The notes below the pieces were generated by a model. The model worked only from the letters and a program-made list of their open reading frames with translations, searched no databases and was not told where the DNA came from. A program made the position numbers and the translations under genes. A DNA stretch of 64,000 nucleotides from an uncultured bacterium. GTDB taxonomy: Bacteria; Bacteroidota; Bacteroidia; Bacteroidales; Bacteroidaceae. Positions 45,740 through 54,295 of this stretch are shown in pieces. Numbering within the stretch: the stretch's first letter is position 1; each line of letters begins with the position of its first letter. The DNA is taken from NCBI GenBank assembly GCA_905214625.1, contig CAJMMQ010000013.1:1-64000 (forward strand), read 5' to 3'.

Positions 45740-46978
45740 CTACCCTCTCTGTTTCTGTTTGAACAACTGAAGAGGTTTGCCGTAGTTGAGCATGCGCCAG
45801 ATCCACTCTAAGGGGCCGAACTGGCAGTAATGGAGCCACAGACGGCTTAGCAACATCTGAAGGAGAAACACGCCGAGGGCTATAATCTCCGTAAGCGAAA
45901 GGCCCACGCCGGCACCAAGACCGAAGCCTATGCCGTAGAAAAGGAACATGCCTGCTATAGACTGACAGATGTAATTGGTCAAAGCCATGCGGCCGGGAGC
46001 GGCAAGGGCGCGCCATACCGCCGAACGGCTGCTGCGGAGATAAAGCAGGCAGAGGGACGACATATAGGCGAAGCCGAGCGGATAGACGCTGACGGCGTAA
46101 AGCAATGAGTGGGCAGCGTTACCAAAAGGATGACCGCCAACAGCGCTCCATGCATAGACAACAGACAAAGGAATACCGACACTGAAGCCTATAACCGACA
46201 CGTGGCGCAGCAAGTGCCTGTGGACTGAAAGGTCGGCATATATCTTCTGACGCCCTATGTAATAGCCTATCAGAAACAGGCCAAGGACCTTAAAGTAGCG
46301 GTTGCCGTCGACAAACTCCTGCACTCTCACCAACGCTCCCTGAATAAGAAACTGGAACACCTGAGCATAACTGTCAGCATCGCGCAGCCAATAGCCGAAG
46401 TTTTCTTCTGTTATGCCGTACTTGCGGCAGTAATGCCATTGAGCCTCAACGGCAGGAGCCGAGAGACTGACGTCGAAAATCTGTGTCAGTGTGTCGACAG
46501 CCACGGGCAACACAAGGAAGAAGGCAGCCCACGAAAGCATCTTCCGGTTGCTCACGTTTCTGAACAACGGCAGCACCATGCCCATAAGGGCATAAAGCAT
46601 AAGTATGTCGCCGCTCCAGATGAACATAAGATGCAGGAATCCTATAGCAAGCAACACGGCCATACGCCTATAGAACAGCCTGAAAGCTCCGTTGCCTTTC
46701 TGCTCAGCATGACTTATTATTATCGAGAAGCCCATGCCGAAGAGCAGCGAGAATAGGGTGTAGAACTTGCCGTCGATGAACACATACTGCAAAAATCGCA
46801 CAATCCTGTCCACACCGGCTGAAGGCATTGACGCGGCAACGTCGGCCGGCTGAAACGTATAGAGCGAAAACTCGGGATAGTTGGCAAGACAGATGCCAAG
46901 CAAGGCGAAGCCTCTAAGTGCGTCGAGAATGACATAGCGTTCCGACGGCTTTACTGGGGAAAAGTTGGTTTTGGACAT
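45740..46978 (-). CDS. DUF418 domain membrane protein (YeiB-like)
   Basis: This 412-residue multispan membrane protein starts ERYVILDALRGFALLGICLAN, the signature opening of DUF418/YeiB proteins, which are related to membrane acyltransferases. The C-terminal DUF418 part contains PLGFAYMSSLCLLY, GRMALTNYICQSI and FGPLEWIWRMLNYGK, the usual hallmark. About ten hydrophobic helices are visible. The biochemical role is unknown; transport or acyl transfer at the inner membrane is possible. Just upstream of the start codon lies an octamer tandem repeat (47005-47052). Confidence 0.92.
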   Translation of the reverse strand: MSKTNFSPVKPSERYVILDALRGFALLGICLANYPEFSLYTFQPADVAASMPSAGVDRIVRFLQYVFIDGKFYTLFSLLFGMGFSIIISHAEQKGNGAFRLFYRRMAVLLAIGFLHLMFIWSGDILMLYALMGMVLPLFRNVSNRKMLSWAAFFLVLPVAVDTLTQIFDVSLSAPAVEAQWHYCRKYGITEENFGYWLRDADSYAQVFQFLIQGALVRVQEFVDGNRYFKVLGLFLIGYYIGRQKIYADLSVHRHLLRHVSVIGFSVGIPLSVVYAWSAVGGHPFGNAAHSLLYAVSVYPLGFAYMSSLCLLYLRSSRSAVWRALAAPGRMALTNYICQSIAGMFLFYGIGFGLGAGVGLSLTEIIALGVFLLQMLLSRLWLHYCQFGPLEWIWRMLNYGKPLQLFKQKQRG

Positions 46979-47004
46979 GAGTATTTTTAGGAGTTTATGT
47001 TTTT

Positions 47005-47052
47005 AGGAGTTAAGGAGTTATGAAGTTAAGGAGTTAAGGAGTTAAGGAGTTA
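47005..47052. repeat. Six tandem AGGAGTTA octamers
   Basis: Six consecutive 8-bp units (AGGAGTTA, with one variant TGAAGTTA). They lie 27-74 bp upstream of the DUF418 start codon, in its probable leader or promoter region on the minus strand. Confidence 0.85.
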
Positions 47053-47255
47053 AGACAAATGCTTTGAGGTTTCTTATCCAAAGACTTATAGCTACAAGAC
47101 ATATGGATTTTTCACTCTTCGTTCTTCACTTTCGTAAGACAGGAGTTATAGTAGTTAAAGGAGTAGCTCCTTGAGCATAGCGAAAAAAGTCAATAGCCAA
47201 CGCAGTGCTTGTGAGAAGAAGCTACAAGGCATTTGGAGACTCCAAGTTGTGCAAT

Positions 47256-47364
47256 GTAGGGACGCACCCAAGGTGCGTCCACCTATTATCAAACATTCCA
47301 TTTTATCATAAACAATTTATAATACAAAGGTTATCAGTTGGACGCACCTGGGGTGCGTCCCTAC
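47256..47364. repeat. Nested GGGACGCACC inverted repeats
   Basis: Outer arms GTAGGGACGCACC (47256-47268) and GGTGCGTCCCTAC (47352-47364) are perfect inverted repeats. Inner GGTGCGTCC (47272-47280) and GGACGCACC (47340-47348) form a second pair. The same core is at 25409-25450. Confidence 0.8.
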
Positions 47365-47483
47365 AATGATTATCGAGAAACGCTGTTTAATTAGCTAACA
47401 CCGAACTTGTTTGCGCTCCGTGTCTGCTCTTTACTTTCACAAGACAAATCATAATTTTCCATTCTCAACTCTCAATTTTCAAT

Positions 47484-48386
47484 TTACTTTCTGTTCACCA
47501 TCATCACGCTTATCAGTATCACGGCAAGGCCTGCGAGCTGTATCAGCGTTACGTCCTCATGACCAAGGCCGGCACCGATGACTACGGCAACAACGGGATT
47601 TACGTAAGCATGAGTGGCAACTTCGGTGGCAGGACGCACACGCAGCAGCCAGATGTAGGCCGTGTATGCCATCATTGAACCGAATACTATAAGATATGCC
47701 AACGAAATCCATGAAACGGCTGATACTGCGGAGAGCTGCAAACTGCTGAAATCGCCCGACAATCCTGCGCACAAGGCAAACACGACGCCCGCACCGAGCA
47801 TCTGCCAAGCCGACGACGACAGTCCGCCGTCATCACTGCCGCGGATGTGATATTTTGAATAGAGCGTGCCACATGCCCATGATATGCATCCGCCTATAAG
47901 CAGAAGGACACCATACTCATAATGACTGCCGCCGGGACGCTGCATGTTGAGTTGTTCGAGATAAAGCATGGCCACACCAAGAAAGCCAAGCACGATGCCT
48001 GCCACGGTGGACACACTTCTGAAATTGCGACGCCACTGCGGAACATCGAGCAACATTATCCACAAAGCCGTTGACGAAGCTATTATTGCGACAAGACTGC
48101 TGCTGACATAGCGCTGGGCAAACATGATTACGCCCTGGTCGACAAACAGAAGAATGATGCCGCACACGACCGACTTAAAGATAAGTACACGGCGCAACAG
48201 CCGCTCGCCACGCAACCGGCATACAGCAAGCAAGGCCAGTCCTGCCACGGCGAAGCGCACCGTGCCGAGCACGAACGGCGGAAAGTCGTGAAGACAAACC
48301 CCGATAAAATAATATGTTGAGCCCCATACAACGTATATGAGGAAATAGGCTGCAACTACCGCAAGGCGGCCGGGTGGCTGTGGCAT
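47484..48386 (-). CDS. EamA/DMT superfamily transporter
   Basis: This 300-residue inner membrane protein has ten predicted helices in two EamA repeats (AAYFLIYVVWGSTYYFIGVC near the start; LLLIGGCISWACGTLYSKYH at the second). Such proteins export amino acids, nucleosides or other metabolites; the substrate is not evident. I start at 48386 (MPQPPGRLAV) because the upstream 23 codons look non-conserved and charged. Confidence 0.88.
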   Translation of the reverse strand: MPQPPGRLAVVAAYFLIYVVWGSTYYFIGVCLHDFPPFVLGTVRFAVAGLALLAVCRLRGERLLRRVLIFKSVVCGIILLFVDQGVIMFAQRYVSSSLVAIIASSTALWIMLLDVPQWRRNFRSVSTVAGIVLGFLGVAMLYLEQLNMQRPGGSHYEYGVLLLIGGCISWACGTLYSKYHIRGSDDGGLSSSAWQMLGAGVVFALCAGLSGDFSSLQLSAVSAVSWISLAYLIVFGSMMAYTAYIWLLRVRPATEVATHAYVNPVVAVVIGAGLGHEDVTLIQLAGLAVILISVMMVNRK

Positions 48387-48491
48387 AGGCAGTTTGTTTG
48401 GTAAATAGTAATAATTGTCAGGCCGAAAGCAGCGCACCAGCCCTTTGGCCGGCACGTTGCCCTATATACGTAAGCACCATAAGCAATGATG

Positions 48492-49337
48492 TCAGCCTCT
48501 GGTCTTTATCTCGCAGTTGGCTGGTGCCTTGATGTTCTCATCGATAGTTACCGAACCTATTGAGTCGGCCACAATAACGCCCGATGTCGGATTCTTGATG
48601 TTGGTGATGGCTCCGCGTATGTCGGCGTTGAGCGTAGAATACTCGAAGGCCCTGTCACACTCACTGTCGAACGTGCAGTTTTCCAGCACCAAATCGTGAG
48701 CGTAGCACAACGGCTGCTCGCCTGAGATATGGCAGTTTACAAGGCGCAGGTTGCGCGAATGCCAGCCCAGATACTCGCCGTTAAGCTCTGAGTCGTATAT
48801 AGTAACGTTCTCCACCTCCCAGAACGCGTCCTTCGTGGTTATCTTGGCATTGTGTATCTCTACGTTCTTTACATACTGGAACACGTATTTGCTGTCGCTC
48901 TCAAAGCCGTCTATGCGTATGTCGTTGCTGAACATGAAGGGATAAGTGCCGCCATGCAGCTTCAGGTTCTTCACGTTGATGCGGTTGCAGCGCCAGAATA
49001 TCTCGTCGGCGTCGTTTATCTCAACGTTCTCGATGTCGATGTCGTTCATCTCGCGGAACATCTTCGGCGCATCTATCACAGTGTTCTTCATCGTCAGATG
49101 GTCTGAATACCACAATGCAGAACGTCCGCCTACGGCAAAATAGCAGTTGTCTATCGTGAATCCGTGGACATGCCAGAACGGATAGTTGCCTTCAAATCGG
49201 CAGTTGGTGGCCACAATGTTGCTACATTCCTTTATGGCCGACTCGCCTTCGCGTATGGTTACGTTGTTGATGTGCAGGTCGTGCGACGCGAACAACGGGC
49301 GTTCGCCGCCAAATTCGGTGTTCTCAATAAGTTTCAT
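48492..49337 (-). CDS. DUF3737 family right-handed beta-helix protein
   Basis: This 281-residue protein is made of about 18 short repeating rungs with alternating hydrophobic and polar residues (FASHDLHINNVTIREGESAI, FWHVHGFTIDNCYFAVGGRS, LWYSDHLTMKNTVIDAPKMF), typical of DUF3737 beta-helix proteins. No signal peptide is present, so it is probably cytoplasmic. The function is unknown. It is followed by the EamA gene after a 105-bp gap on the same strand. Confidence 0.9.
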   Translation of the reverse strand: MKLIENTEFGGERPLFASHDLHINNVTIREGESAIKECSNIVATNCRFEGNYPFWHVHGFTIDNCYFAVGGRSALWYSDHLTMKNTVIDAPKMFREMNDIDIENVEINDADEIFWRCNRINVKNLKLHGGTYPFMFSNDIRIDGFESDSKYVFQYVKNVEIHNAKITTKDAFWEVENVTIYDSELNGEYLGWHSRNLRLVNCHISGEQPLCYAHDLVLENCTFDSECDRAFEYSTLNADIRGAITNIKNPTSGVIVADSIGSVTIDENIKAPANCEIKTRG

Positions 49338-49454
49338 AATATGTCAGATTTATTTTGTTTTTATTATTTTACCCAAATACGCCGTACCATATTTCATTGT
49401 CTTTTACGCGTGCATTTTACGTTCCGGCATAATGATTATTTATTTTTTCTTTTG

Positions 49455-49462
49455 CAAAAGTA
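49455..49462 (-). promoter_or_regulatory. -7 promoter element of the DUF3737 gene
   Basis: Minus-strand TACTTTTG, about 120 bp upstream of the start codon. A -33 TTG at the optimal distance is not obvious. Confidence 0.45.
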
Positions 49463-49592
49463 CATATTACCGAAACAAAACGCTGTATCTAATTTACTGA
49501 TTAGATTAAACAATTCACGGAAAATAATATTTAACACGCCCCACTCCGCAGATGTCTGCCCATAACAAAATTCAAAACACGGCATAACGCGG

Positions 49593-49997
49593 CTAAAATC
49601 CGCCCTGCTCTATGCACCTTACAATACCGAGGTCGGCCTCTGCCCAGTCGACTGAGCGCAGCTCTTTAGCGCCGAGCCACACATAGTCTACATGCTCCGA
49701 GAGTACGAAACTATCCGCCAATGGCTCACAAAGATATGCGTTGAGCGTTATCGAGAAGTCGGGATAATCATGGCATACCGAAACAAGAAGTTTGCCTACA
49801 GATATGTCATAATCAAGCTCCTCGGCAAGTTCGCGCTTCAAGGCCTCCTGCGGCGTTTCGCCCGGCTCAATCTTTCCGCCCGGAAACTCGTATTTATAGC
49901 TTGTATAACTGTATTTTGTGCGGCCCTTTTTCACGCAGAAATATTTTCCGTCCTTGCGTATCACTGCCGCCACTACGTTATAATGTTTAGCGTTCAT
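49593..49997 (-). CDS. NUDIX hydrolase (MutT-like)
   Basis: This 134-residue protein carries a complete Nudix box, GGKIEPGETPQEALKRELAEEL (residues 40-61), matching GX5EX7REUXEEXGU apart from the final glycine. It begins VVAAVIRKDGKYFCVKKG as in MutT/8-oxo-dGTP or CTP pyrophosphohydrolases. It hydrolyses a nucleoside diphosphate-X substrate, perhaps for nucleotide-pool cleaning. It follows the GPH transporter on the same strand after about 50 bp. Confidence 0.93.
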   Translation of the reverse strand: MNAKHYNVVAAVIRKDGKYFCVKKGRTKYSYTSYKYEFPGGKIEPGETPQEALKRELAEELDYDISVGKLLVSVCHDYPDFSITLNAYLCEPLADSFVLSEHVDYVWLGAKELRSVDWAEADLGIVRCIEQGGF

Positions 49998-50045
49998 ATT
50001 CAGCCTTTCTCCTTTTACAGTCTTTCGTGTTCATGCCGCAAACGG

Positions 50046-51494
50046 TCATTCGCCCTGCCCTTCTGCCGCCTTTCGTCTCTCAGCCAGTTCGGCCTGCATT
50101 TTCTCGTTGAAGCGTTTGGTTATGGGATAAAACACTACCGACGCCAAAGCTATGCCAAACACCACAGCCGGCACTATGCTCGACACGAGGCGTATGCCCT
50201 CAACGGCCCCGCTACTCTGCACGGCCGTGCCTCCAGACACGTAGCCGAAAGCAGACAGCAGTATGCCCGACAAGGCTCCGCCAAAGCCGAGTCCCATCTT
50301 CAGCGCGAACATTATGCCCGAGAAACAGAAACCTGTTGCGCGGCGGCGGTTGAGATATTCCATATAGTCGGCCACATCTGCCACCATTGCCCACATGAGA
50401 GGTATCGTCGGGGCATAGGCCAGGCTCTTCAGTACACACAGCAGATAAACAAGCACAACGTCGTCGGGCGAAGGCAGATAGAACAGAACCTGAAACAATA
50501 CGGTGAGCGACAGGCACACTATATATACGGTCTTCTTACCCAACTTGCCTGCAAGCCAGCCCGAAAGGAACACCACACCAACAAACTGCATTATGGCGTT
50601 GAGAATATTAAACAGCGAGAAGCCTGCCGAATAAGCCTCGCGCTCCGTGCCGGCAAGCCCGAAGTTATGCAAAAACTCATAAAGCGAACGCTGGTCGAGA
50701 TAGCTTTGGAAATAGAAGTTCATCGACGAGCCGAACATGGCCAGTGAGGTATATACGGCAAGGCACAGCACAAACATTACGCGCCACGACACGTTGCCGA
50801 AGGTTTCCTTTACGTCTTCCTTAACGCTCGCTTTCTGTTGCGGCGGCTGGGCTATGCGCTCCCTGGTGGTGAAGAATGTTATGAGCAGACACACAAAGGC
50901 AATGAAGGCAAACAGCAGAATGGTGCGGCTCCATCCGCGACTCGCATCCGAACCGCCAAGGCGGTCAATCAGCGGCAACGTAAAGCCCTGCACGGCAAAC
51001 TGAGCTATGGTGCTTGCCACAAACCTCACTGTGTTGATGCTTGTGCGCTCCTTAATGTTGGCCGTCATCACTCCGCCGAGCGAGGCATAAGGCGTGTTGT
51101 TGAACGAATACATCATCAGCAGGAGCACATACGACACGGCGGCATAAACGGCCAGCAGTGTCTTGTCCTGAATGTCGGGCCTGTGGAAGGCAAGGATGTA
51201 GAACAGGCAGAACGGCAGGGCCGACGCCAGTATCCACGGACGATATTTGCCCCAGCGCGTGCTGGTGCGGTCGGTAAGTATGCCCACTATCGGGTCGGCA
51301 AAGGCACTCACCATAGGTGCCACAAGCAACACAGAACCGGCAATGGCTCCGTTGAGTCCGAACACGTCGGTGTAAAACTTCAGCTGATATACCATTATCA
51401 TCTGAAACACCAGATTGGCAGCCAGGTCGCCCAACGAATAACCGACCTTCTCGCCGAAAGAAATTTTACCGTTATATGAGTTGTCTGCTGACAT
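50046..51494 (-). CDS. MFS transporter, GPH (glycoside-pentoside-hexuronide:cation symporter) family
   Basis: This 482-residue, 12-helix transporter resembles MelB/XynB-type symporters: SFGEKVGYSLGDLAANLVFQ at the start, then SAFADPIVGILTDRTSTRWG KYRPWIL (the family's conserved loop, about 60-85), and a hydrophilic C-terminal tail. It would bring a glycoside or uronide across the inner membrane with Na+ or H+. The leader upstream of the start codon can form three strong hairpins (51520-51598) after a TACTTTTG promoter element, suggesting post-transcriptional control. Confidence 0.9.
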   Translation of the reverse strand: MSADNSYNGKISFGEKVGYSLGDLAANLVFQMIMVYQLKFYTDVFGLNGAIAGSVLLVAPMVSAFADPIVGILTDRTSTRWGKYRPWILASALPFCLFYILAFHRPDIQDKTLLAVYAAVSYVLLLMMYSFNNTPYASLGGVMTANIKERTSINTVRFVASTIAQFAVQGFTLPLIDRLGGSDASRGWSRTILLFAFIAFVCLLITFFTTRERIAQPPQQKASVKEDVKETFGNVSWRVMFVLCLAVYTSLAMFGSSMNFYFQSYLDQRSLYEFLHNFGLAGTEREAYSAGFSLFNILNAIMQFVGVVFLSGWLAGKLGKKTVYIVCLSLTVLFQVLFYLPSPDDVVLVYLLCVLKSLAYAPTIPLMWAMVADVADYMEYLNRRRATGFCFSGIMFALKMGLGFGGALSGILLSAFGYVSGGTAVQSSGAVEGIRLVSSIVPAVVFGIALASVVFYPITKRFNEKMQAELAERRKAAEGQGE

Positions 51495-51519
51495 TGTTCT
51501 TATTTAGCTTTTCGTTTAC

Positions 51520-51598
51520 ATGGCGTATGCCTGTGACAGGCTCACGCCCATTGCTCCGGCTCATAACCATGAGGCCGGCACACGCCCCTCTCAGGGGC
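51520..51598 (-). promoter_or_regulatory. Three-hairpin structured leader of the GPH transporter
   Basis: Within the predicted leader, in 5' to 3' order on the minus strand, three stems lie side by side. P1 is GCCCCT-GAG-AGGGGC (51584-51598). P2 is CCGG-C-CTCAT-GGTT-ATGAG-CCGG (51556-51578). P3 pairs ATGG, GCGT and GCCTG with CAGGC, ACGC and CCAT around a TCA loop (51520-51551). The start codon follows 26 nt after P3. No known riboswitch class was recognised. Confidence 0.55.
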
Positions 51599-51614
51599 AT
51601 GTTCTTTGCAGGAA

Positions 51615-51622
51615 CAAAAGTA
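51615..51622 (-). promoter_or_regulatory. -7 promoter element of the GPH transporter
   Basis: Minus-strand TACTTTTG. The predicted transcript start near 51608 places the three-hairpin region within the 5' leader of about 115 nt. Confidence 0.6.
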
Positions 51623-51719
51623 ATAAAAATTCCTGACAGGAATAACAAAACAGCGAAATAATACAATAATTTATATTGCCGTCAGCAATTCAAATTCCGT
51701 CCGTATATCTTTATCCTCT

Positions 51720-53534
51720 TCATTCGTCCATATTCAGTGCCACGTTCAATATTCTGTCGTAGCCATTCATATAGTCTGTGGCATAAACGGAAATTGTGAT
51801 GTCGGGCTTAATGCCTTTTGCGTGATGTTGTTCCCCGTCCATACAACGCATGAGCATTCCTGTCATAGAGAAAGGAAACAGGGGCAGCAAAAACTGCGTC
51901 ATGTCACCCGTTGTGCCGGCGGTGTTCTGCCCTACAATCCTACCCAATTTATAATGACGCACCATCATCAATATTGTCTCGCCCCAGCTTACAGTTCCAG
52001 CATCGCACAAGAATGTTGCCGGCAAGGCTATATGAGGCTGTTTCGCCTTTAGCGTTTCGCTATTTACACGCCATGTAATATTCTGCTGATATGGAAAATT
52101 GTTTATCGGAACTTCAGTGGCCGGAGCCGTTGCGTCGGATGCAATCAGATGAGCAAGGATGTCTTCAAACTGATAAGTGGGAAGTCCGCGCAAGTCGAAA
52201 CACAACTCTCTGACATCGGGCGTCAGTGCCGACAGGAACAGTTTCTCGTTCAGCTCGCGCGACGTGGCGTCTACATACAATATTCCGTTCTCTAATTTCC
52301 TTACAGGCTGTTTTTCCTTCTCCATCTTCGGAATATTCTGGCTCTGTGCATATAGAGTGTCTTCCTGTGTTTGTCCCGAAGCATTGCCGGTCTGAATAAC
52401 AAACGGCTTACCGTATTCGGCTGAAGACAGCATCTTTTCCACAGCCATCTTGTCGCGATGGACTTCTGTGGCGGCATTGGTTATCTGTCTGCAATACTGC
52501 AAACGCTCAGATGCCTGTTGACCGTTTACGGCATTGAGTATGCGCCACGGTTGTTTGCCGTCTGTCCTCTTTCGTACAAGCAGCGTGTCGTTCACAGCCT
52601 TTGTCTCGGCTTCAACGTAAAATTCGGGCAGATACGTTGACATGATACCTGAAACATTCATATCTCTGCGCACAAACATATGCCCGTCCTTAACAGGATT
52701 CATAAAGCGGCAAAGCGTATCATACCACTCCACAAGCGACTCAAAGGTATTTATGCCTGCCATTTGGACGGCTTTTTGCATATATCTTTCCAACCGGTTG
52801 TCCCAATCGAGACTGTCTTCTTCGTAATACGGATAAAAATGTCTTACTATATTCCAGCGTACTGTTATATCAGCCACTCTCACCGCCTTGTCCGACAGCA
52901 GTCCGAAAATGAATCGCCTTCTTTTTGACAAAGCCTTATCGTCAATCTGATGATTCTTCCAATAGTCCTTTGCGTCTGCAAGCAAACGGCGTGTTGCCTT
53001 ACGGTCAAACTCGTCTTCGGGCAGCGCATGCTGTACGTTAAGGTATTTCCCTTTGCCAATAGGATAAGAGTAATATCTGCAAGCCAAAGGCACGGCTGCC
53101 GTATCGGTATTGTCGGAAACTGTTGAAAGCTTCTTGTAATATGGTATATAGTCGGCAAGTCCGGGCATAAGCAGCTTGGCAAGAAAAGGAACATTGAGCT
53201 CGCCCGAACCGCTATAGCTGTAATACATGGCACGGCCACCTGAGCATGTGTCATTTTCACCCGACGACGAAACAGGCACAGCAGTGAGCGACATTGTAGG
53301 GGCAAGCGGCTTGAACAATGTCTCCAGGGATTGCGTCTCTGCCCTGTCTGCAAGCAGCGCACACACTTTCATCCAGTCGCTTTCCGACCAGTCATGTGTA
53401 TATGGATTGGGCGAAAAGTAACGGACTATGCCATACGTGCGGGCAAACTCCACATATCGTGATGTATCTGCAGCCACGACATCTGCCACAAACGCAAACA
53501 TACCAAACAACAACAGAATTATTTTGTTTTTCAT
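51720..53534 (-). CDS. S41-like peptidase with duplicated N-terminal motif
   Basis: This 604-residue exported protein (signal peptide 1-21) belongs to a Bacteroidota group of S41 (C-terminal processing peptidase)-like proteases. The C-terminal third contains ILYVDATSRE, LCFDLRGLP and FLCDAGTVSWGETILMM with candidate nucleophile S516, then RIVGQNTAGTTGDM. A motif near the N-terminus (YGIVRYFSPNP, 34-44) recurs at 227-245 (WNIVRHFYPYYEEDSLDW), suggesting an internal duplication of a helical domain. No PDZ domain was clear. Substrate unknown; monocistronic. Confidence 0.8.
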   Translation of the reverse strand: MKNKIILLLFGMFAFVADVVAADTSRYVEFARTYGIVRYFSPNPYTHDWSESDWMKVCALLADRAETQSLETLFKPLAPTMSLTAVPVSSSGENDTCSGGRAMYYSYSGSGELNVPFLAKLLMPGLADYIPYYKKLSTVSDNTDTAAVPLACRYYSYPIGKGKYLNVQHALPEDEFDRKATRRLLADAKDYWKNHQIDDKALSKRRRFIFGLLSDKAVRVADITVRWNIVRHFYPYYEEDSLDWDNRLERYMQKAVQMAGINTFESLVEWYDTLCRFMNPVKDGHMFVRRDMNVSGIMSTYLPEFYVEAETKAVNDTLLVRKRTDGKQPWRILNAVNGQQASERLQYCRQITNAATEVHRDKMAVEKMLSSAEYGKPFVIQTGNASGQTQEDTLYAQSQNIPKMEKEKQPVRKLENGILYVDATSRELNEKLFLSALTPDVRELCFDLRGLPTYQFEDILAHLIASDATAPATEVPINNFPYQQNITWRVNSETLKAKQPHIALPATFLCDAGTVSWGETILMMVRHYKLGRIVGQNTAGTTGDMTQFLLPLFPFSMTGMLMRCMDGEQHHAKGIKPDITISVYATDYMNGYDRILNVALNMDE

Positions 53535-53848
53535 ATTATATTCACATTAAAAGAATGTATAACGCGTAATATGTTATGGCGACAAATAGTTTTGGCATTG
53601 TTTCCATCATATTTATAAGTTTTTATAAGTTCTCCATATTTTATTTAAGGCATCTGCCTGAGTATGTTACGATTGTTGCCAGCCGACATCATGTCTGCAA
53701 ATTTATAAAATTATTCGTATTGCCGCCCGTTAATCTGAAAAAATATATAGGCCATGGGGAAAAACAATATTTTCTGACAGCAGATTAATTCTTATTTTTT
53801 ACGTTTATCTTTTTATTTCATAATTTATATGTATCTTTGCCGGCGGAT
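53535..53848. other. Divergent spacer, no gene seen
   Basis: AT-rich stretch between the S41-like gene and the His-rich gene. Apart from the promoter element at 53832-53839, nothing is recognised. Confidence 0.6.
53832..53839 (+). promoter_or_regulatory. -7 promoter element of the His-rich/TonB operon
   Basis: TATCTTTG, a strong TAnnTTTG match. Only 9 bp separate it from the ATG at 53849, so the transcript would start within a few bases of the start codon (nearly leaderless). Confidence 0.65.
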
Positions 53849-54202
53849 ATGACACAACGCTCACGAACGCTGACAAGGGCATGCGCCGCAATGCTGCTTA
53901 CCGTGTTTATGGCTTATTATGCCATAATCTCGGTGTACGCCCACGTGCATGTGGTCAACGGCGTGATGGTGGTGCACTCACATCCCTTTAAAGACAAGCA
54001 CAGCCACCCTACGGGGCAGACGCTCGTGCTGCATTACCTCACACATTTTAATTCGCTCGAAGCCGGGCCTGCCGTCGAGATTGAGGCACCCGACGTGAAA
54101 CTTGTACACACAAGCTACAGCGAATATGTAGTGGCACACGCCACGCCCGACTACAATTCGGGCATATACCTGCGCGCGCCTCCCGTTTCTTCATTTTCAT
54201 AA
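53849..54202 (+). CDS. Exported His-rich small protein, probable metal binding
   Basis: This 117-residue protein has an N-terminal hydrophobic segment (about 10-32) acting as a signal peptide or anchor, then a histidine-dense stretch: YAHVHVVNGVMVVHSHPF, KHSHPTG, LVLHYLTHF. The pattern HVH...HSHPF is one I associate with small Bacteroidota proteins encoded before TonB receptors; no function is established to my knowledge. Spaced histidines in a periplasmic protein suggest Zn, Cu or similar binding. The start at 53849 is favoured over a TTG inside the promoter element. A receptor gene follows after 93 bp on the same strand. Confidence 0.75.
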   Translation: MTQRSRTLTRACAAMLLTVFMAYYAIISVYAHVHVVNGVMVVHSHPFKDKHSHPTGQTLVLHYLTHFNSLEAGPAVEIEAPDVKLVHTSYSEYVVAHATPDYNSGIYLRAPPVSSFS

Positions 54203-54295
54203 ATCATTTTTTACCCCAACATTTTTTATTAATGCTGTGACGACACAGGCGTGCCGTTACGGCCTTACGTTACGTATCATTTTGTAATAACAGGA

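Larger units (their letters stand above)
46979..47483. other. Repeat-rich spacer between DUF418 and EamA genes
   Basis: About 500 bp without a gene, built from repeat modules also seen at the left end of the window. In order: AGGAGTTA octamers, GGATTTTTCACTCTTCGTTC (about 47104-47123), GGAGTTATAGTAGTTAAAGG, GGTGCGTCC palindromes, TAATTAGCTAACACCGAACT (about 47390-47410) and TTCCATTCTCAACTCTCAAT. Confidence 0.75.
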
